64,000 nucleotides of DNA from Cristatella mucedo (Eukaryota > Bryozoa > Phylactolaemata > Cristatellidae), in contig WPIO01000061.1 of the NCBI GenBank assembly GCA_009760855.2, positions 1,429,501-1,493,500 on the forward strand, in the 5' to 3' direction. Within the stretch, counting starts at the first letter, position 1. Every line of letters begins with the position of its first letter. Both the position numbers and the translations under genes were made by a program. Shown piece after piece: positions 1-20,189 of the stretch. The notes beneath the pieces were generated by a model. That model ran no database searches and was not told where the DNA came from. It worked only from the letters and a program-made list of their open reading frames with translations.

Positions 1-175
1 TAAGTGTAAAAAGTTACCGTAGAGATTTTAAAATTCAGGCTTGTGCACCGAAAGCCGCCTAGGATCTGAGTAAGCTATAGAAAACTCTCCAGCATAGCAC
101 TCACTTAGTCGTTGTGGCTTTGTGGTGTGACAGACAGAGATGCATTACATTAAATTACAGGAATGTCATTCCTAC
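1..175 (+). mobile_element. LINE family B, 3' end fragment
   Basis: Bases about 40-175 match the 3' untranslated end of the longer family B copies at 29.1-29.2 kb and 50.2 kb. They share the 'accgaaagccgcctagg' segment, then a 'ctatagaaaactctcc' segment, a 'tttgtgg' block and an ATTAC-type tail near 165. No coding part remains. Confidence 0.6.
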
Positions 176-690
176 TCTCTCTAGCCTCTCAGTAGTACTG
201 CGGCCAAATGAGCAATTTATTAAAGTGCTCCAAAGTCAAGTGCTCATAACAATTGCCTGTTTTCGAATACCGATTTTCTAATTAAAAAGTATTGTGACTT
301 TTTCTTAAGAGACTGCTGGTAAAAAGTTAACAGCACTTTTTTTGATCAATGTCACGGCTAAGATGAGAAAACTGCTTGTAGAAGACCACTGACGTCGAGC
401 CACTCATTGGTTTAAAACAAATTGGGCATATTTGGGTGAATTACAGTGAGGAAGTCTCTCCTTCCCTCCGTCACGTGGCAAGGTGGCCTACTGGTCTTCA
501 GGGACCAGTACTTCCGGTAGTGACATGTAATAGACTTGTCATGTAGTCTACTATGACTCAGCGAAGTAAGTCGAGCAGGCTGCAGTGAGCTGCTCGTATT
601 TAGATGAAAGCATTTCTACACTTGGCTTGCTAAGCTATCAGGACCGGAAAATATGTTGCACCTAGAAAGATACTTAGTTTTCTTAGGACG
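176..690. other. Unassigned intergenic or intronic DNA
   Basis: No credible ORF, RNA gene or recognised repeat was found here. It may be part of an upstream INO80B intron. The end grades into an inverted LINE B fragment. Confidence 0.4.
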
Positions 691-1035
691 GTTTGCTAAT
701 GTCTTATTATTAGGCAACACATTCCACAGTGGTGGCCGTGTGCGATCCATAGTCCCAGATCCGGAAAGCAGTCGGCCATTAACCGCAGACTATAACTAAA
801 TAGCAAGGCAGCCATTATCTACACAGGATATATCGAAGCTGGCTCAACCAGCAATTTAGTCAAAGATCATACCGCTAAGTCAGAGCAGGCTGAGTTTTGT
901 ATAGCGCTATCACAGCCTAAGCGGCTTTCGGTGCGCATTCGGTAGCCAACAGACTCAATCTCACGCAACAAAGAGAATTGAGAAGCATAGCAGAGTCAGG
1001 AGAGCAGTTGAGGTAGTGAGTAGATCATATCCCAA
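690..1035 (-). mobile_element. LINE family B, 3' end fragment (minus strand)
   Basis: The reverse complement carries the family B end: the block encoding 'GDRSF..GPRLWNS', then 'cttctcaattctctttgttgcg', 'tctgttggctaccgaatgcg' and 'aaagccgcttaggctgtga'. It abuts a plus-strand LINE A copy at about 1036. Confidence 0.55.
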
Positions 1036-2850
1036 TCGAAGAAGACAACAAGTCTTTTGGACCCTATTCCCACTGTCCTGCTCCTACGTTGCATCGATCT
1101 GCTGCTGCCATGCATAACTAACATTATTAATATGTCATTAGCCTCAGGTCATGTCCCAGGACCTTTAAAAAAGCTGTTGTCAGGCCACTACTCAAAAAAA
1201 GCAACACTAGGTCAAGAGAACTTGAGCAACTACAGCCAGTCTCCCTTCTACCATTCCTATCTAAGACACCGGAACGAGTCGTGGCTGACCAACTGAACTC
1301 ATATATAACTTCAAACCTTGCTAGTAAGTTCCAGTTTGCCTTTAGAGCTAATTACTCATCACAGTCAGCATTGCTTCGGGTGTACAACGACCTACGTAGG
1401 AATGCAGACATGGGTAGAGTATCTCTGCTTGTCTTGCTCGATCTTTCGGCAGCTTTTGATACTATCGATCACCAAGTTCTTCTGGGGTACCTCTCCTCTC
1501 GCCCTCATCATCACTGGCACTATTCTGCAATTATTCAGGTCCTATCTCAGTGGGAGACTCCCGCGGATTGATGTGAATGGAAAAAGATCATCCGATGTAC
1601 CTCTGAAATATATGGTACCTCATGGCTTCGTGCTTGGTCATGTTCTTTTCACGGTTTGTATTCTTCCTCTTGTCGATATGGTTGCTAAACACAATCTAGG
1701 CTTTCACTTCTATGTGGATGACACTCAGTTGTACCTTTGCTTTGATCCCTCCCAGCCTTCGAGCACGTCGAATTCTCTCAACTCACTTGCTGCATGTATA
1801 GATGACACACACACTTGAATGGCAGCAAACCTTATTAAACTAAATGATGATACAAATAACTTCTTAGTTATGGGCAAACCAAGTACGATTCAGTAATTGG
1901 AAAGGCTAACGCTTAAAATTGGCTCTGCCAGCACATCTCCTGTTGAATCTGCACAAAATCTAGGTGTCATGTTCCAAAGTGATCTTTCCTTAGACGATCA
2001 TATCAGCTCCACAATCAAGTCTGCATACTTTCAGCTCCATAACATTCGGGCTTGTTTAGGTAGGGATATCACATCTAAGTTGGTCCATGCATTTGTGACA
2101 TCCTGTCTTGACTTCTGCAACTCACTGTTTGCTGGCCTCCCGGCCTGTGCAATCAGGTACTCACAGCTGGTGCAAAACTCTGCAGCTAGGCTTGTCTGTC
2201 GTGAGCGTCGAAGTTGCCACATCACACCCCTTCTCGCTGACCTGCACTGGCTACCAGTCAAGCAACGGATCGACTTCAAGGTTTTGTCGCTCACTTTTAG
2301 GTCCCTTCATTCTTTAGCTCCAGCCTACCTATCAAATCTGCTGCACCACCAGGCTAAGCATCGTACCACCCGCTTTTCGGAATCTAACCCTTTACCCATA
2401 CCTTGTGCAAACCTCAAATCCTTTGGAGACCGTGCTTTAGTTCGTATGCTCCCAAAGCCTGGAACTCACTCCCGTCTTCCGTCACGATATCGCCTGACTT
2501 GACCATATTCAAAAAGAAATTAAAAACACATCTATTTAAGACAGCATTTAGTGGGTCCCTGTGATTCGTTCTTTATGTGCTTATGCGTGCTGACGCCGTG
2601 CATGCTGCCACTAACCATACTTGCATGCTGACTCTGTGCATGTCACCCCTAACCTTGTTATTCATGTTTATCTTTATCATACCACTAAAATACCACTATA
2701 ATAATACCATAATACCACTCACCATTCGATCGTGTTTCCGTTGCAGCAAATGTAAAGTGCCTAGAAAGAGTTTGAGTTCTCTGAGGGTGCGTTATCAAGT
2801 GTGCTATTAATAATATTAATATTAATAGTATTATTATTATTATTATTGGC
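1036..2850 (+). mobile_element. LINE family A (L2/CR1-like), degenerate copy
   Basis: Translated pieces in changing frames give the family A reverse transcriptase in order: 'DPIPTVLLLRCIDLLLP' (from 1057), 'SLLVLLDLSAAFDTIDH' (about 1420-1465), 'FYVDDTQLYLCFDPSQPSS' (about 1710), then '[10 protein letters not shown]' and '[15 protein letters not shown]' (about 2190-2280). The catalytic F-Y-A-D-D is altered to F-Y-V-D-D. The 3' part has the stem-loop 'aaagtgcctagaaagag' at about 2753 and a (ATT)n tail at 2810-2846. Several frameshifts and stops make it dead. The stop before 1900 (TAA in the 'VIQ-LERL' region) is one clear lesion. It ends about 50 bases upstream of an INO80B exon, so it sits in an intron of that gene. 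Confidence 0.85.
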
Positions 2851-2900
2851 TTCCTACTTCTTGTGGTTGTTTATCAAAAGCAAACAGTTTGCTTAAATAG

Positions 2901-12182
<9,282 letters not shown>

Positions 12183-12766
12183 TGATAGCTTTGACAGCCA
12201 TGGAACTGCTTGCAGCTTGACAGAGAGTAGTTAATCATGGTCGGCTGCATGTCATGTGATAGCAGAATCGTGCTGGCATGAAGCAGCAGCTGAATCTGGC
12301 CATAAACATTAGGCCGGCAACTGTCTCGACATTATTTCTGGATGGCAACTGGTTCAGTAGACCATTTTGCTGCAGGTGGGTACCACCTGCATTCTCACGA
12401 GGTTCGACCTTCGGATCCATTGTCATGGATACGTCTTGATCGTCGTGGACTTAGCTAATCTTGTGAGCCTGCTGAGCCCGCTTGTTCCCTTGTCACGCTG
12501 TATCAGCGGAAAGGAGCACTATTGTACGCGTGGTGGAGAGCAATTCAGTTTTACTGCCGTCGTTGGGTCTGAATGCGACATTGTTTCATGCGAAAGTGCA
12601 ATGAAAATACGGTAAAGCGAAATGGTGCTCTATAGAGCCTTGGACGGTCGATGTGCACGTCTATCAAATTTGCTGCCTGCTGTCTTTGAGACGATAGCAT
12701 TGATCCAGTAAAGAGTGTGGCTTGCAGCATGACACAGGTTTGATTGACCAGCACGATCCATGTTGA

Positions 12767-12772
12767 AATAAA
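12767..12772 (+). terminator. INO80B: Possible INO80B poly(A) signal
   Basis: An AATAAA hexamer lies 585 bases after the stop, in otherwise featureless DNA. Whether it is used is unknown. Confidence 0.4.
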
Positions 12773-13239
12773 CGTGAGGTCCGAAGGCTTCATTATCTTG
12801 GCTGCAACTATTCGTCATGTAGATCCTCTGCCTCCTCGATTCTGCTTAGATTCTTGCAGCATGTGTTATACAATATTGTCGTGCCGTTTAGACGACTGCT
12901 TGGTCGACTGCAGCCTTGCCTGGCTTTAGGCCTTCCGGTTGCTTATGAATGTAGCCAGGCGAAGTGTGACTGCATGCAGGCATGAGTCGTGTGAATGTGG
13001 GCACCTGTGCAGTCGGCAAGCCGTCCAACCACCGCCTATTGTAACGTGTCTCCATCTGTATAATGTGTCTCCATCTATAAATCCACAAAGACAGTGAGTG
13101 TGACGAAGGAGGTTTCTATAGCACACTCTACGCCGAAAAACCGACTTAATGGAGCCATCAGACTTCATCTCACACTCTTGAACCACCCCATTAGCATGCT
13201 TGGATTGAGCTTGTATCTGCCGAAATCAACAATCTTTTA

Positions 13240-13320
13240 AGCATTAATAATAACAATAATAGGACATTTGTAGGTCCCGAAGAGAACTAATCTCTTTACA
13301 GATGTTGTAGTGGCAGCATG
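13240..13320 (-). mobile_element. Diverged LINE 3' end with ATT tail
   Basis: The reverse complement gives a 'gagattagttctcttcgggac' stem-loop-like block and a tail of ATT-type units (13245-13262). Confidence 0.45.
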
Positions 13321-13616
13321 ATAATATGGTATATAGAAAGTAATGCCTACTTGCGAGTGACTCGAGTATGCCACTGTCTTTGTTTTTTTGCTGAGTCAGT
13401 AGCAGTGACTTCGGTCGGTGGTAAAATTGCCCAGCATAGTCGTTTGGCTGGACTGACTCGGGTTGTGTTTGACCTTCAAATAGATCGACCTCGTTTAAGA
13501 GGCTCGTATATCATCCTAAGAGAACTTGATTTATTCATGTACAGTTTAAATTTGCTGAAAAGGAAGCAATGTCAAATGGTTATGGATATTAGCATCCACA
13601 ATTTCAGCACTTACTA

Positions 13617-14490
13617 GAATAATAATAATAGTAACAGGTCGTTTTTATAAAGCCCCGAGGGAACTATATCTCTAGGTGCTTTAAAACACACTGCAAGAGA
13701 ATCAATTACGAAGGTTTAATGACAGGCACAGTATAATGTTTAGACGGGCACACAAGAGCAAAGAAGTATCACGCATTGGCCAGCATGCTTAAGTGCATTA
13801 GGAGACACCCAGTAAGTAGGACATTCGGCTAGTAACTTCCACGGATCGTCCACAGGCAAGCATGAAAGTCACACAGGAACAAAATAACTTCGGGAGCAAA
13901 TCGAAAACTGAGCAGAAGAGATGCATAGTTGTCTGAGACTTGAATAACTCGAAATTATTGCAGGAAGTGACCGAAGCTGGAAGTGACTTCCAGACTCTCG
14001 GTGAGTACGAACTGAAGGACCTATAGCAAAATATTTCGACTTAAGAGTAAAGAATTAGTCGTTCGAGTGCATACTGGAACAGCAAGGAGTTGGTGGTGCA
14101 ATAGAGTGAAGGCACAAAAAGCTATTGTGAGGATCTTATAAATCGATTTGACTCTTGATAAGAAGCCAGTGAAGTTCAGACAGAAGTGATATTATGAAAC
14201 AACAATGCCGGTGACGACAGACTAGATGAGCTGCTGAGGTTAGCATCAGTTGCACACAGTCAAAAGGGTAGAAGGACAAGTAAAAAAAGGCTAGCTGATT
14301 TAACAGGCTTATTTTAAAGTCAAAGTAGATCAGGTCGGCGTAAAAATGAAAGCCAAGATTGTATTTAGCGATGGCATCAAACATATGTTAGTAGAACGAA
14401 GGGGGCCTAAGACCGAAGCCTGAGGTACCCTGTACTTTAAGAATTCGGAGATGATCGACGGCCACTTAATGGTATAATAATAATATCTAC
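13617..14490 (-). mobile_element. Diverged LINE (group C/A-like), 3' half
   Basis: On the minus strand the order is: 'YRVPQASVLGPL' (about 14440), 'AKYNLGFHFYAD' (about 14350, ending before the second Asp), 'SAAHLVCRHRHCC' (about 14230), 'LLSELHWLL', then a long 3' region and tail at 13617-13632. It contains frame breaks. Confidence 0.65.
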
Positions 14491-14496
14491 GTATAG

Positions 14497-14780
14497 TGTC
14501 GTTTGATTCGCCCAGCACACAGAACGCTCGCACAGAACCAACAGTTTATTATACAACTCTCAGAGCAGAGGGAGCACGATTTCACTCGACTCTCTCCTGC
14601 TCGACTCCCCCTCCTCCACTCCTCCAGTCCCCTGGTTGACCCGATGATTCATCGAGGACCACAACTGTGCACCTGTCGACCCTGATGGTGAATCCACCAT
14701 CTGGCCACATGCGGGTTACCGGCCTGAGTCCATGCCACATCACATGCCCATCAGAGGAGCCGGCATGCACTCAAACTACA
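14497..14780 (-). mobile_element. 3' LTR of a minus-strand LTR element
   Basis: Read on the minus strand it starts TGTAGTTTGAG, holds a poly(A)-type 'gtataataaactg', and ends AACGACA (TG..CA). A polypurine-like 'ggtcaagggggcg' sits directly upstream (at 14781-14795 on the minus strand), as expected for a 3' LTR. It is 284 bases long. Related copies are at 18652-18740, 19171-19275 and 19277-19568. Confidence 0.75.
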
Positions 14781-15755
14781 CGCCCCCTTGACCTTATGGT
14801 CACAAGTTTCCAGCAGCCACACTAGTGGCTGCAATTTACAGGGCAGCAATGAACGAACCTATCTACGCAGCAATGATCGAGCCTATCTACAAACGATACA
14901 AACTACACACTACACATCCGCGGCATAGCAGCTAACATCAATAGCTGACCCCACAGGCTACCTTGCGGCTGCTCGCAGGAGGTTTGCAGGTGCACGGCCT
15001 TTCGAGATCAGCCAGGAACTTTAGAGCCATCACCGGCCATCGTCGCCAAGCTGACGTCCACAGCCACCGTTTTGCGGACCTCGACCGCCGTCGCTCCATC
15101 CGCCTCTGCTGATTCTGCCGTCGCGTCTCCGACATGCGTAGCTGTTTCTCCGGCCTGCACAGCCTCTCCGTCCTGCTCAATCTCTCCGCCCCGAGCGGTC
15201 TCCCCGTGCTGCACTCTCCGGCCTGCGCAGACTCTTCGGTCTGCACACACTCTCCGGCCTGCGCCGCATCGCAGCCCACCGCCTGGTCGCCGGCCAACGT
15301 CACCGTCATGGCTTGTGCTGCATCGCAGGCCAGTGCCTCTGTCGCAGACGCAGCCGACTTGCGCACTGACTCTACTGCCTTCCTCGCTCACACCACCGCC
15401 TCTCCGTGCGCCGTCTCAATGTCTGTCGCCTCAGCCATACCGCTGACCGTTGCCTCGCACAACTCCGTTGCTTCGTGGAACGCCATCGAAGCCTGACCAA
15501 CTGTCACCGCTTTTGAGAGCCGTTGCCTGCCGCCACCCCGTAGCAGACTGGCAAGCCTCTGTCACCCGGCATACAGTCAGAGATTGCTGCTGCCGTTTCC
15601 GGTCGCTCCTGTCGGCCCTCTCAGTGCGACCAGGCTTTACCCGATTAGTGTGCAGCAATCGTGCTCTACCGGCCGGTGAGGTGAATGCCCTCACTAGGGT
15701 CTCACGAAGCTTGGCATAGTCATCCTGCACTGCCTGCAAGAGACTCAAGACAAAC
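14781..15755 (-). mobile_element. LTR element internal region with gag-like remnant
   Basis: The minus strand encodes 'LLQAVQDDYAKLRETLVRAF' (about 15745-15685), which looks like a retrotransposon gag fragment. A low-complexity Gly/Glu/Ala/Arg stretch (about 15390-15010) and non-coding sequence follow, running straight into the polypurine tract and 3' LTR. No reverse transcriptase or integrase lies between, so the element was internally deleted or non-autonomous. The gag identity is inferred from general character, not a firm family match. Confidence 0.55.
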
Positions 15756-16499
15756 GTGAATAATAATAATAATAATAATAATTCACTTGATAAAGCACCC
15801 TCAGAGAACTTAATCTCTCTCTAGGCACTTTACATTTGCTGTAAAGTGAAATGCCATTGAATGGTAAGTTAAATCATGCTTGAAAAACAAACGAAATGAA
15901 TAATATGGTTAGGGGTGACATGCACAGGGTCAGCATGCAAATGTGGTTAGTGGCAGCATGCACAGTGTCAGCACGCATAAGCACATGAAGGACGAATCAC
16001 AGGGACCCACTAAATGCTGCCCTAAATAGGTGTGTTTTTAGGTTCCTTTTAAATGTGGTCAGGTCAAGGGATGCTCTGACGCAGGTCGGGAGGGAGTTCC
16101 AGGCTTTGGGAGCATACGAACTAAATGCATGGTCTCCAAAGGATTTAAGGTTTGTATGAGGTATTTCTAGGCTGTTGGATTCCGAAAAGCGGGTGGTACG
16201 ATGCTTAGCCTGATGGGGTAGTATATCAGACAGATAGGTTGGAGCCATTGAATGAAGAGACCTAAAAGTGAGCGACAAAACCTTGAAGTAAATCCGTTGC
16301 TTGACTGGTAACCAGTGCAGGTCGGCGAGAAGTGGAGTAATGTGGCAACTGCGACGCTCACGACAGACAAGCCTAGCTGCAGAGTTTTGCACCAGCTGCA
16401 ATCGCCTGATCGCACATGCTGGTAGGCCAGTAAGCAGTGAGTTGCAGAAGTCGAGACGAGATGTCACGAATGCATGGACCAACTTAGATGTGGTATCTT
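15756..16499 (-). mobile_element. LINE family A, 3' half of an interrupted copy
   Basis: The minus strand runs from '[20 protein letters not shown]' (16500 side) through '[19 protein letters not shown]' to 'TAFSGSL' and the 3' UTR, with the (ATT)n tail at 15759-15780. Its 5' half lies at 17625-18465. Both halves join at 'LDK|DTTSK'. Confidence 0.85.
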
Positions 16500-17624
16500 T
16501 ATAATAATAATAATTATAATATTGCACTTGATAAAGCGCCCTCAGAGAACTTAATCTCTTTCTAGGCGCTTTACATTTGCTGCAAAGTGATACGCAATAG
16601 AATAGTAAGTAAAATCATGCTTGAAAAACAAACAAAATGAATAACATGGTTAGGGCTTACATGCACTGGGTCAGCATGCAAATGTGGTTAGTGGCAGCAT
16701 GAACAGACGACAGACAAGCCTAGCTGCAGAGTTTTGCACCAGCTGCAATCGCCTGATCGCACATGCTGGTAGGCCAGTAAGCAGTGAGTTGCAGAAGTCG
16801 AGATGAGATGTCACGAATGCATGGACCAACGTAGACGTGGTATCCTTATCTAAACAAGCCCTAATTTTAGCAATGTTATGAAGCTGAAAATAGGCTGATT
16901 TGACTGTGGAGCTGATGTGGTCGTCTAACGAGAGGTCGCTTTGGAATATGACACCTAGATTTCGAGCTGATGCAACTGGAGATATGCTGGCAGAGCCAAT
17001 TTTGAAAGTCAGCCTTTCCAATTTCTGAATAACACTAGGTTTGCCCATAACTAGTAAGTTAGTTTTATCATCGTTTAGTTTTAGAAAATTTGCTGCCATC
17101 CATGATCGGATGTCATCAATGCATGCAGCAAGTGAGTTGAGAGAATTTGAGGTGCTCGAAGGCTGGGAGGGATCAAAGCAAAGGTACAACGGAGTGTCAT
17201 CCGCATAGAAGTGAAAGCCTAGATTGTGCTTGGCAATCACATCAGCGAGAGGGAGAGTATAAACGGTGAAAAGGACCGGACCTAGCACAGAGCCCTGAGG
17301 TACTCCATATTTTAGTGGTATTTCAGATGATCTTTGTCCATTCACGTCAACACTCTGGAGTCTCCCACTGAGATAGGACCTGAACCACTGCAGAGCAGTG
17401 CCAGTGATGCCCAGGCGAGATGAGAGGCGCTCTAGAAGTACTTTGTGATCGATGGTATCAAAAGCTGCCGAAAGATCGAGCAAAACAAGAAGAGACACTC
17501 TACCCATGTCTGCATTCCTAAGTAGGTCGTTGTATACCCGAAGCAATGCTGATTCTGTGGAGTGATTATTTAAACTATTGTTATACTATATAATAATTAT
17601 TACTATTACTAACTACTATAATAA
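16500..17624 (-). mobile_element. LINE family A, inner copy inserted into another LINE A
   Basis: The minus strand encodes 'MLRVYNDLLRNADMGR' and onward (17546), then the RT core 'SLLVLLDLSAAFDTIDHKVL', 'YGVPQGSVLGPVLF' and 'FHFYADDTPLYLCF'. The frame is open for 291 codons. The 3' part has lost about 0.6 kb between 'SAARLVC' and the 3' UTR (junction near 16708). The tail is at 16500-16520. The 5' side ends in about 55 AT-rich bases (17566-17624). Confidence 0.85.
16671..17546 (-). pseudogene. LINE A reverse-transcriptase fragment
   Basis: 291 codons open. Palm motif A (LDLSAAFDTIDH), motif B (GVPQGSVLGP), motif C (FYADD) and 'LKLNDDKTNLLVMG' appear in order. N-terminal endonuclease and thumb end are missing and the last 12 codons read through the deletion junction, so it is not a working ORF. 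Confidence 0.8.
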
Positions 17625-18465
17625 TTATTTATCTAAACAAGTCCGAATTTTAGCAATGTTATGAAGCTGAAAATAGGCGGATTTGACTGTGGAGCTGGTA
17701 TGGTCGTCTAACGAGAGGTCGCTTTGGAATATCACACATAGATTTCGAGCTGATTCAACTGAAGATATGCTGGCAGAGCCAATTTTGAGAGTCAGCCTTT
17801 CCAATCTCTGAATCACACTGGGTTTGCCCATAACTAGTAAGTTTGTTTTATCATCGTTTAGTTTTACAAAATTTGCTGCCATCCATGTGTGGATGTCATC
17901 AATGCATGCAGCAAGTTCGTTTAGAGAATTTGAGGTGCTCGAAGGCTGGGAGGGATCAAAGCAAAGGTACAACTTAGTGTCATTTGCATTCAGGTGAAAG
18001 CCTAGATTGTGCTTGGCAATCACATCAGCAAGAGGGAGAGTATAAACCATGAAAAGAACCGGACCTAGCACGGAGCCCTGAGGTACTCCATATTTCAGAG
18101 GTACTTCAGATGATCTTTGTCCATTCACGTCAATACTCTGGAGTCTGCCACTGAGATAGGACCTGAACCACTGCAGAGCAGTGCCAATGATGCCCAGGCG
18201 AGATGAGAGGCGCTCTAGAATAACTTTGTGATCGATGGTATCAAAAGCTGCCGAAAGAGCAAGCAAAACAAGCAGAGACACTCTACCCATGTCTGCATTC
18301 CTAAGTAGGTCGTTGTATACCCGAAGCAATGCTGACTCTGTGGAGTGATTAGCTCTAAATCCAGACTGGAACTTACTAGCAAGGTGTAAGGTTTCGATAT
18401 ACGAGTTCAGCTGGTCCGCCACGACCCGTTCGAGTGTCTTTGATAGGAATGGTAGAAGAGAAACT
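17625..18465 (-). mobile_element. LINE family A, 5' half of the interrupted copy
   Basis: The minus strand starts 'SLLPFLSKTLERVVADQLNS' (18465) and ends 'LHNIAKIRTCLDK' (17630), exactly where the copy at 15756-16499 begins. The catalytic motif reads 'FHLNANDTKLYLCF', so the active-site YADD is lost. Confidence 0.85.
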
Positions 18466-18651
18466 TCGCAGGCCCCGCCTTGCATCGCAACGAGCAAAAA
18501 CAAGTGCCACTTACTCGGTTCGTAGCCACTTCTCTTGATTTCCTTCTCGAAGTTCAGTAGCCTGCCAACGAATTCTCCAAAGCCATCGAAGCACTGAGAC
18601 GCTGCGCAAGATATCTCCAAGGGCGTCACTGGCTCTATCCCAAGAAATAGC
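18466..18651 (-). mobile_element. LTR element internal region, gag N-terminal remnant
   Basis: The minus strand carries 'GFGEFVGRLLNFEKEIKRSG' and 'KWHLFLLVAMQGGAC', protein-like and of gag type. It lies directly after an LTR fragment (18652-18740) and is cut by the LINE A insertion at 18465. It probably continues at 15755, on the far side of the nested LINEs. Confidence 0.5.
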
Positions 18652-18740
18652 TTATCGTTTGATTCACCCAGCACACAGAACGCTCGCACAGAACCAACAC
18701 CAGCAGTTTATTATATTACTCACAGAGCAGAGGGAGCACG
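18652..18740 (-). mobile_element. 5' LTR fragment of the minus-strand LTR element
   Basis: It matches the terminal 85-90 bases of the LTRs at 14497 and 19277 ('cagcacacagaacgctcgca', 'cagtttattata'). It is truncated at 18740, where plus-strand internal sequence of the same family begins. Confidence 0.65.
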
Positions 18741-19170
18741 ACTGCACGGGGAAACCACTCGGGACGGAGATACTGCGAAGGTTGGAGAGGCTGTGCTGGC
18801 CGGAGAAGCAGCTACGCATGTCGGAGACGCGACGGCAGAATCAGCAGAGGCGGATGGAGCGACGGCGGTCAGGGTCCGCAAAATGGTGGCTGTGGACGTC
18901 AGCTTGGCGACGATGGCCGGTGGTGGCTCACGTTGCTGGCTGATCGCGAAAGGCCGTGCACCTGCAAACCTCCTGCGAGCAGCCGCAAGGTAGCCTGTGG
19001 GGTCAGCTATTGATGTTAGCTGCTATGCTGCGGATGTGTAGTGTGTAGTTTGTATCGTTTGTAGATAGGCTCGATCATTGCTGCGTAGATAGGTTCGTTC
19101 ATTGCTGCCCTGTACATTGCAGCCACTAGCGTGGCTGCTGGAAACTTGTGACCTTAAGGTCAAGGGGGCG
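18741..19170 (+). mobile_element. LTR element internal 3' region (plus strand)
   Basis: Bases 18741-19170 are the reverse-oriented counterpart of 14781-15180. The shared segments run from 'catgtcggagacgcgacggc' through 'gtgcacctgcaaacctcctg' to the polypurine-like 'aaggtcaagggggcg'. Confidence 0.7.
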
Positions 19171-19275
19171 TGTAGTTCGAGTGCATGCCGGCTCCTCTGA
19201 TGGGCATGTGATGTGGCATGGACACAGGCCGGTAACTTGCTGGTGCTCCCTCTGCTCTGTGAGTAGTATAATAAG
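19171..19275 (+). mobile_element. Internally deleted LTR (plus strand)
   Basis: It begins TGTAGTTCGAGTGCATGCCG directly after the polypurine tract. It follows the LTR to 'ggccggtaac', then skips to 'tgctccctctgctctgtgag' and stops at 'tataataagc'. Confidence 0.7.
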
Positions 19276-19276
19276 C

Positions 19277-19568
19277 TGTCGTTGGATTCGGCCAGCACAC
19301 AGAACGCTCCCACAGAACCAACACCAACAGTTTATTATACTACTCACAGAGCAGAGGGAGCACGAGTTCACTCGCCCTCTCTACTGCTTGACTTCCCCTC
19401 CTCCACTCCTCCAGTCCCCTGATTGACCCCGATGATTCATCGAGGACCACAACTGTGCACCGGCAAACCTTAATGGTGAATCAACCATCTGGCCACCAGC
19501 AGGTTACCGGCCTGAGTCCATGCCACATCACAGGCTCATCAGAGGAGCCGGCATACACTCGAACTACA
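19277..19568 (-). mobile_element. Full-length LTR (minus strand)
   Basis: 292 bases, TGTAGTTCGAG to AACGACA on the minus strand. It includes an AATAAA-type poly(A) signal near its 3' end. It abuts the plus-strand LTR tail to tail. Confidence 0.75.
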
Positions 19569-19599
19569 TATAAGAACCCACAGAGAACGTAATTTCGTT

Positions 19600-20165
19600 C
19601 TAGGCACCTTACAGGCTCCTGTTGAATCAGCTCGAAATCGAGGTGTCATGATCCAGAGTGACCTTCCATTAGACGACCACATCAGCTCCACAATCAAGTC
19701 TGCCTACTTTCAGCTACATAAGATTTCTAAAATTCGGGCTTGTTTAGATAAGAATACCACGTCCAAGTTGGTCCATGCATTTGTGACATCCAGTCTTGAC
19801 TTCTGTAACTCATTGCTTGCTGGCCTACCGGCATGTGCAATCAGGCGATTGCAGCTTGTGCAAAACTCTGCAGCTAGGCTTGTCTGTCGTGAACGTCGCA
19901 GTTGCCACATCACACCACTTCTCGCCGACCTGCACCGGCTACCAGTCAAGCAACGGATCGACTTCAAGGTTTTGTCAATCACTTTTAGGTCACTTCATTC
20001 TTTGGCTCCAGCCTATCTCTCAGATCTACCCCACCGACCAAGCCAAGCATCGCACCACCTACTTTTCGGAATCCGACAGTTTATGACTACTTCTTACAAA
20101 CCTCAGATATTTCGGGAGACCATGCATTTAGTTTGTATGCTCCCAAAGCCTGGAACTAACTCTAA
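19600..20165 (+). mobile_element. LINE family A fragment
   Basis: It reads 'PVESARNRGVMIQSDLPLDD', 'SAYFQLHKISKIRACLDKN', '[19 protein letters not shown]', 'LHRLPVKQRIDFKVL' and 'RSLHSLAPAYLS', with a frameshift near 20030. There is no 3' tail; it breaks at about 20165. Confidence 0.8.
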
Positions 20166-20189
20166 CAACAGGACCACTAGATATTGTAC

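Noticed and set aside
14938-15496. Repetitive Cys/Ser/Pro-rich ORFs on the plus strand and Gly/Glu/Ala ORFs on the minus strand as a possible host gene
   Set aside because: The block lies between gag-like sequence and the polypurine tract of an LTR element and recurs at 18.74-19.0 kb, so it is element sequence.
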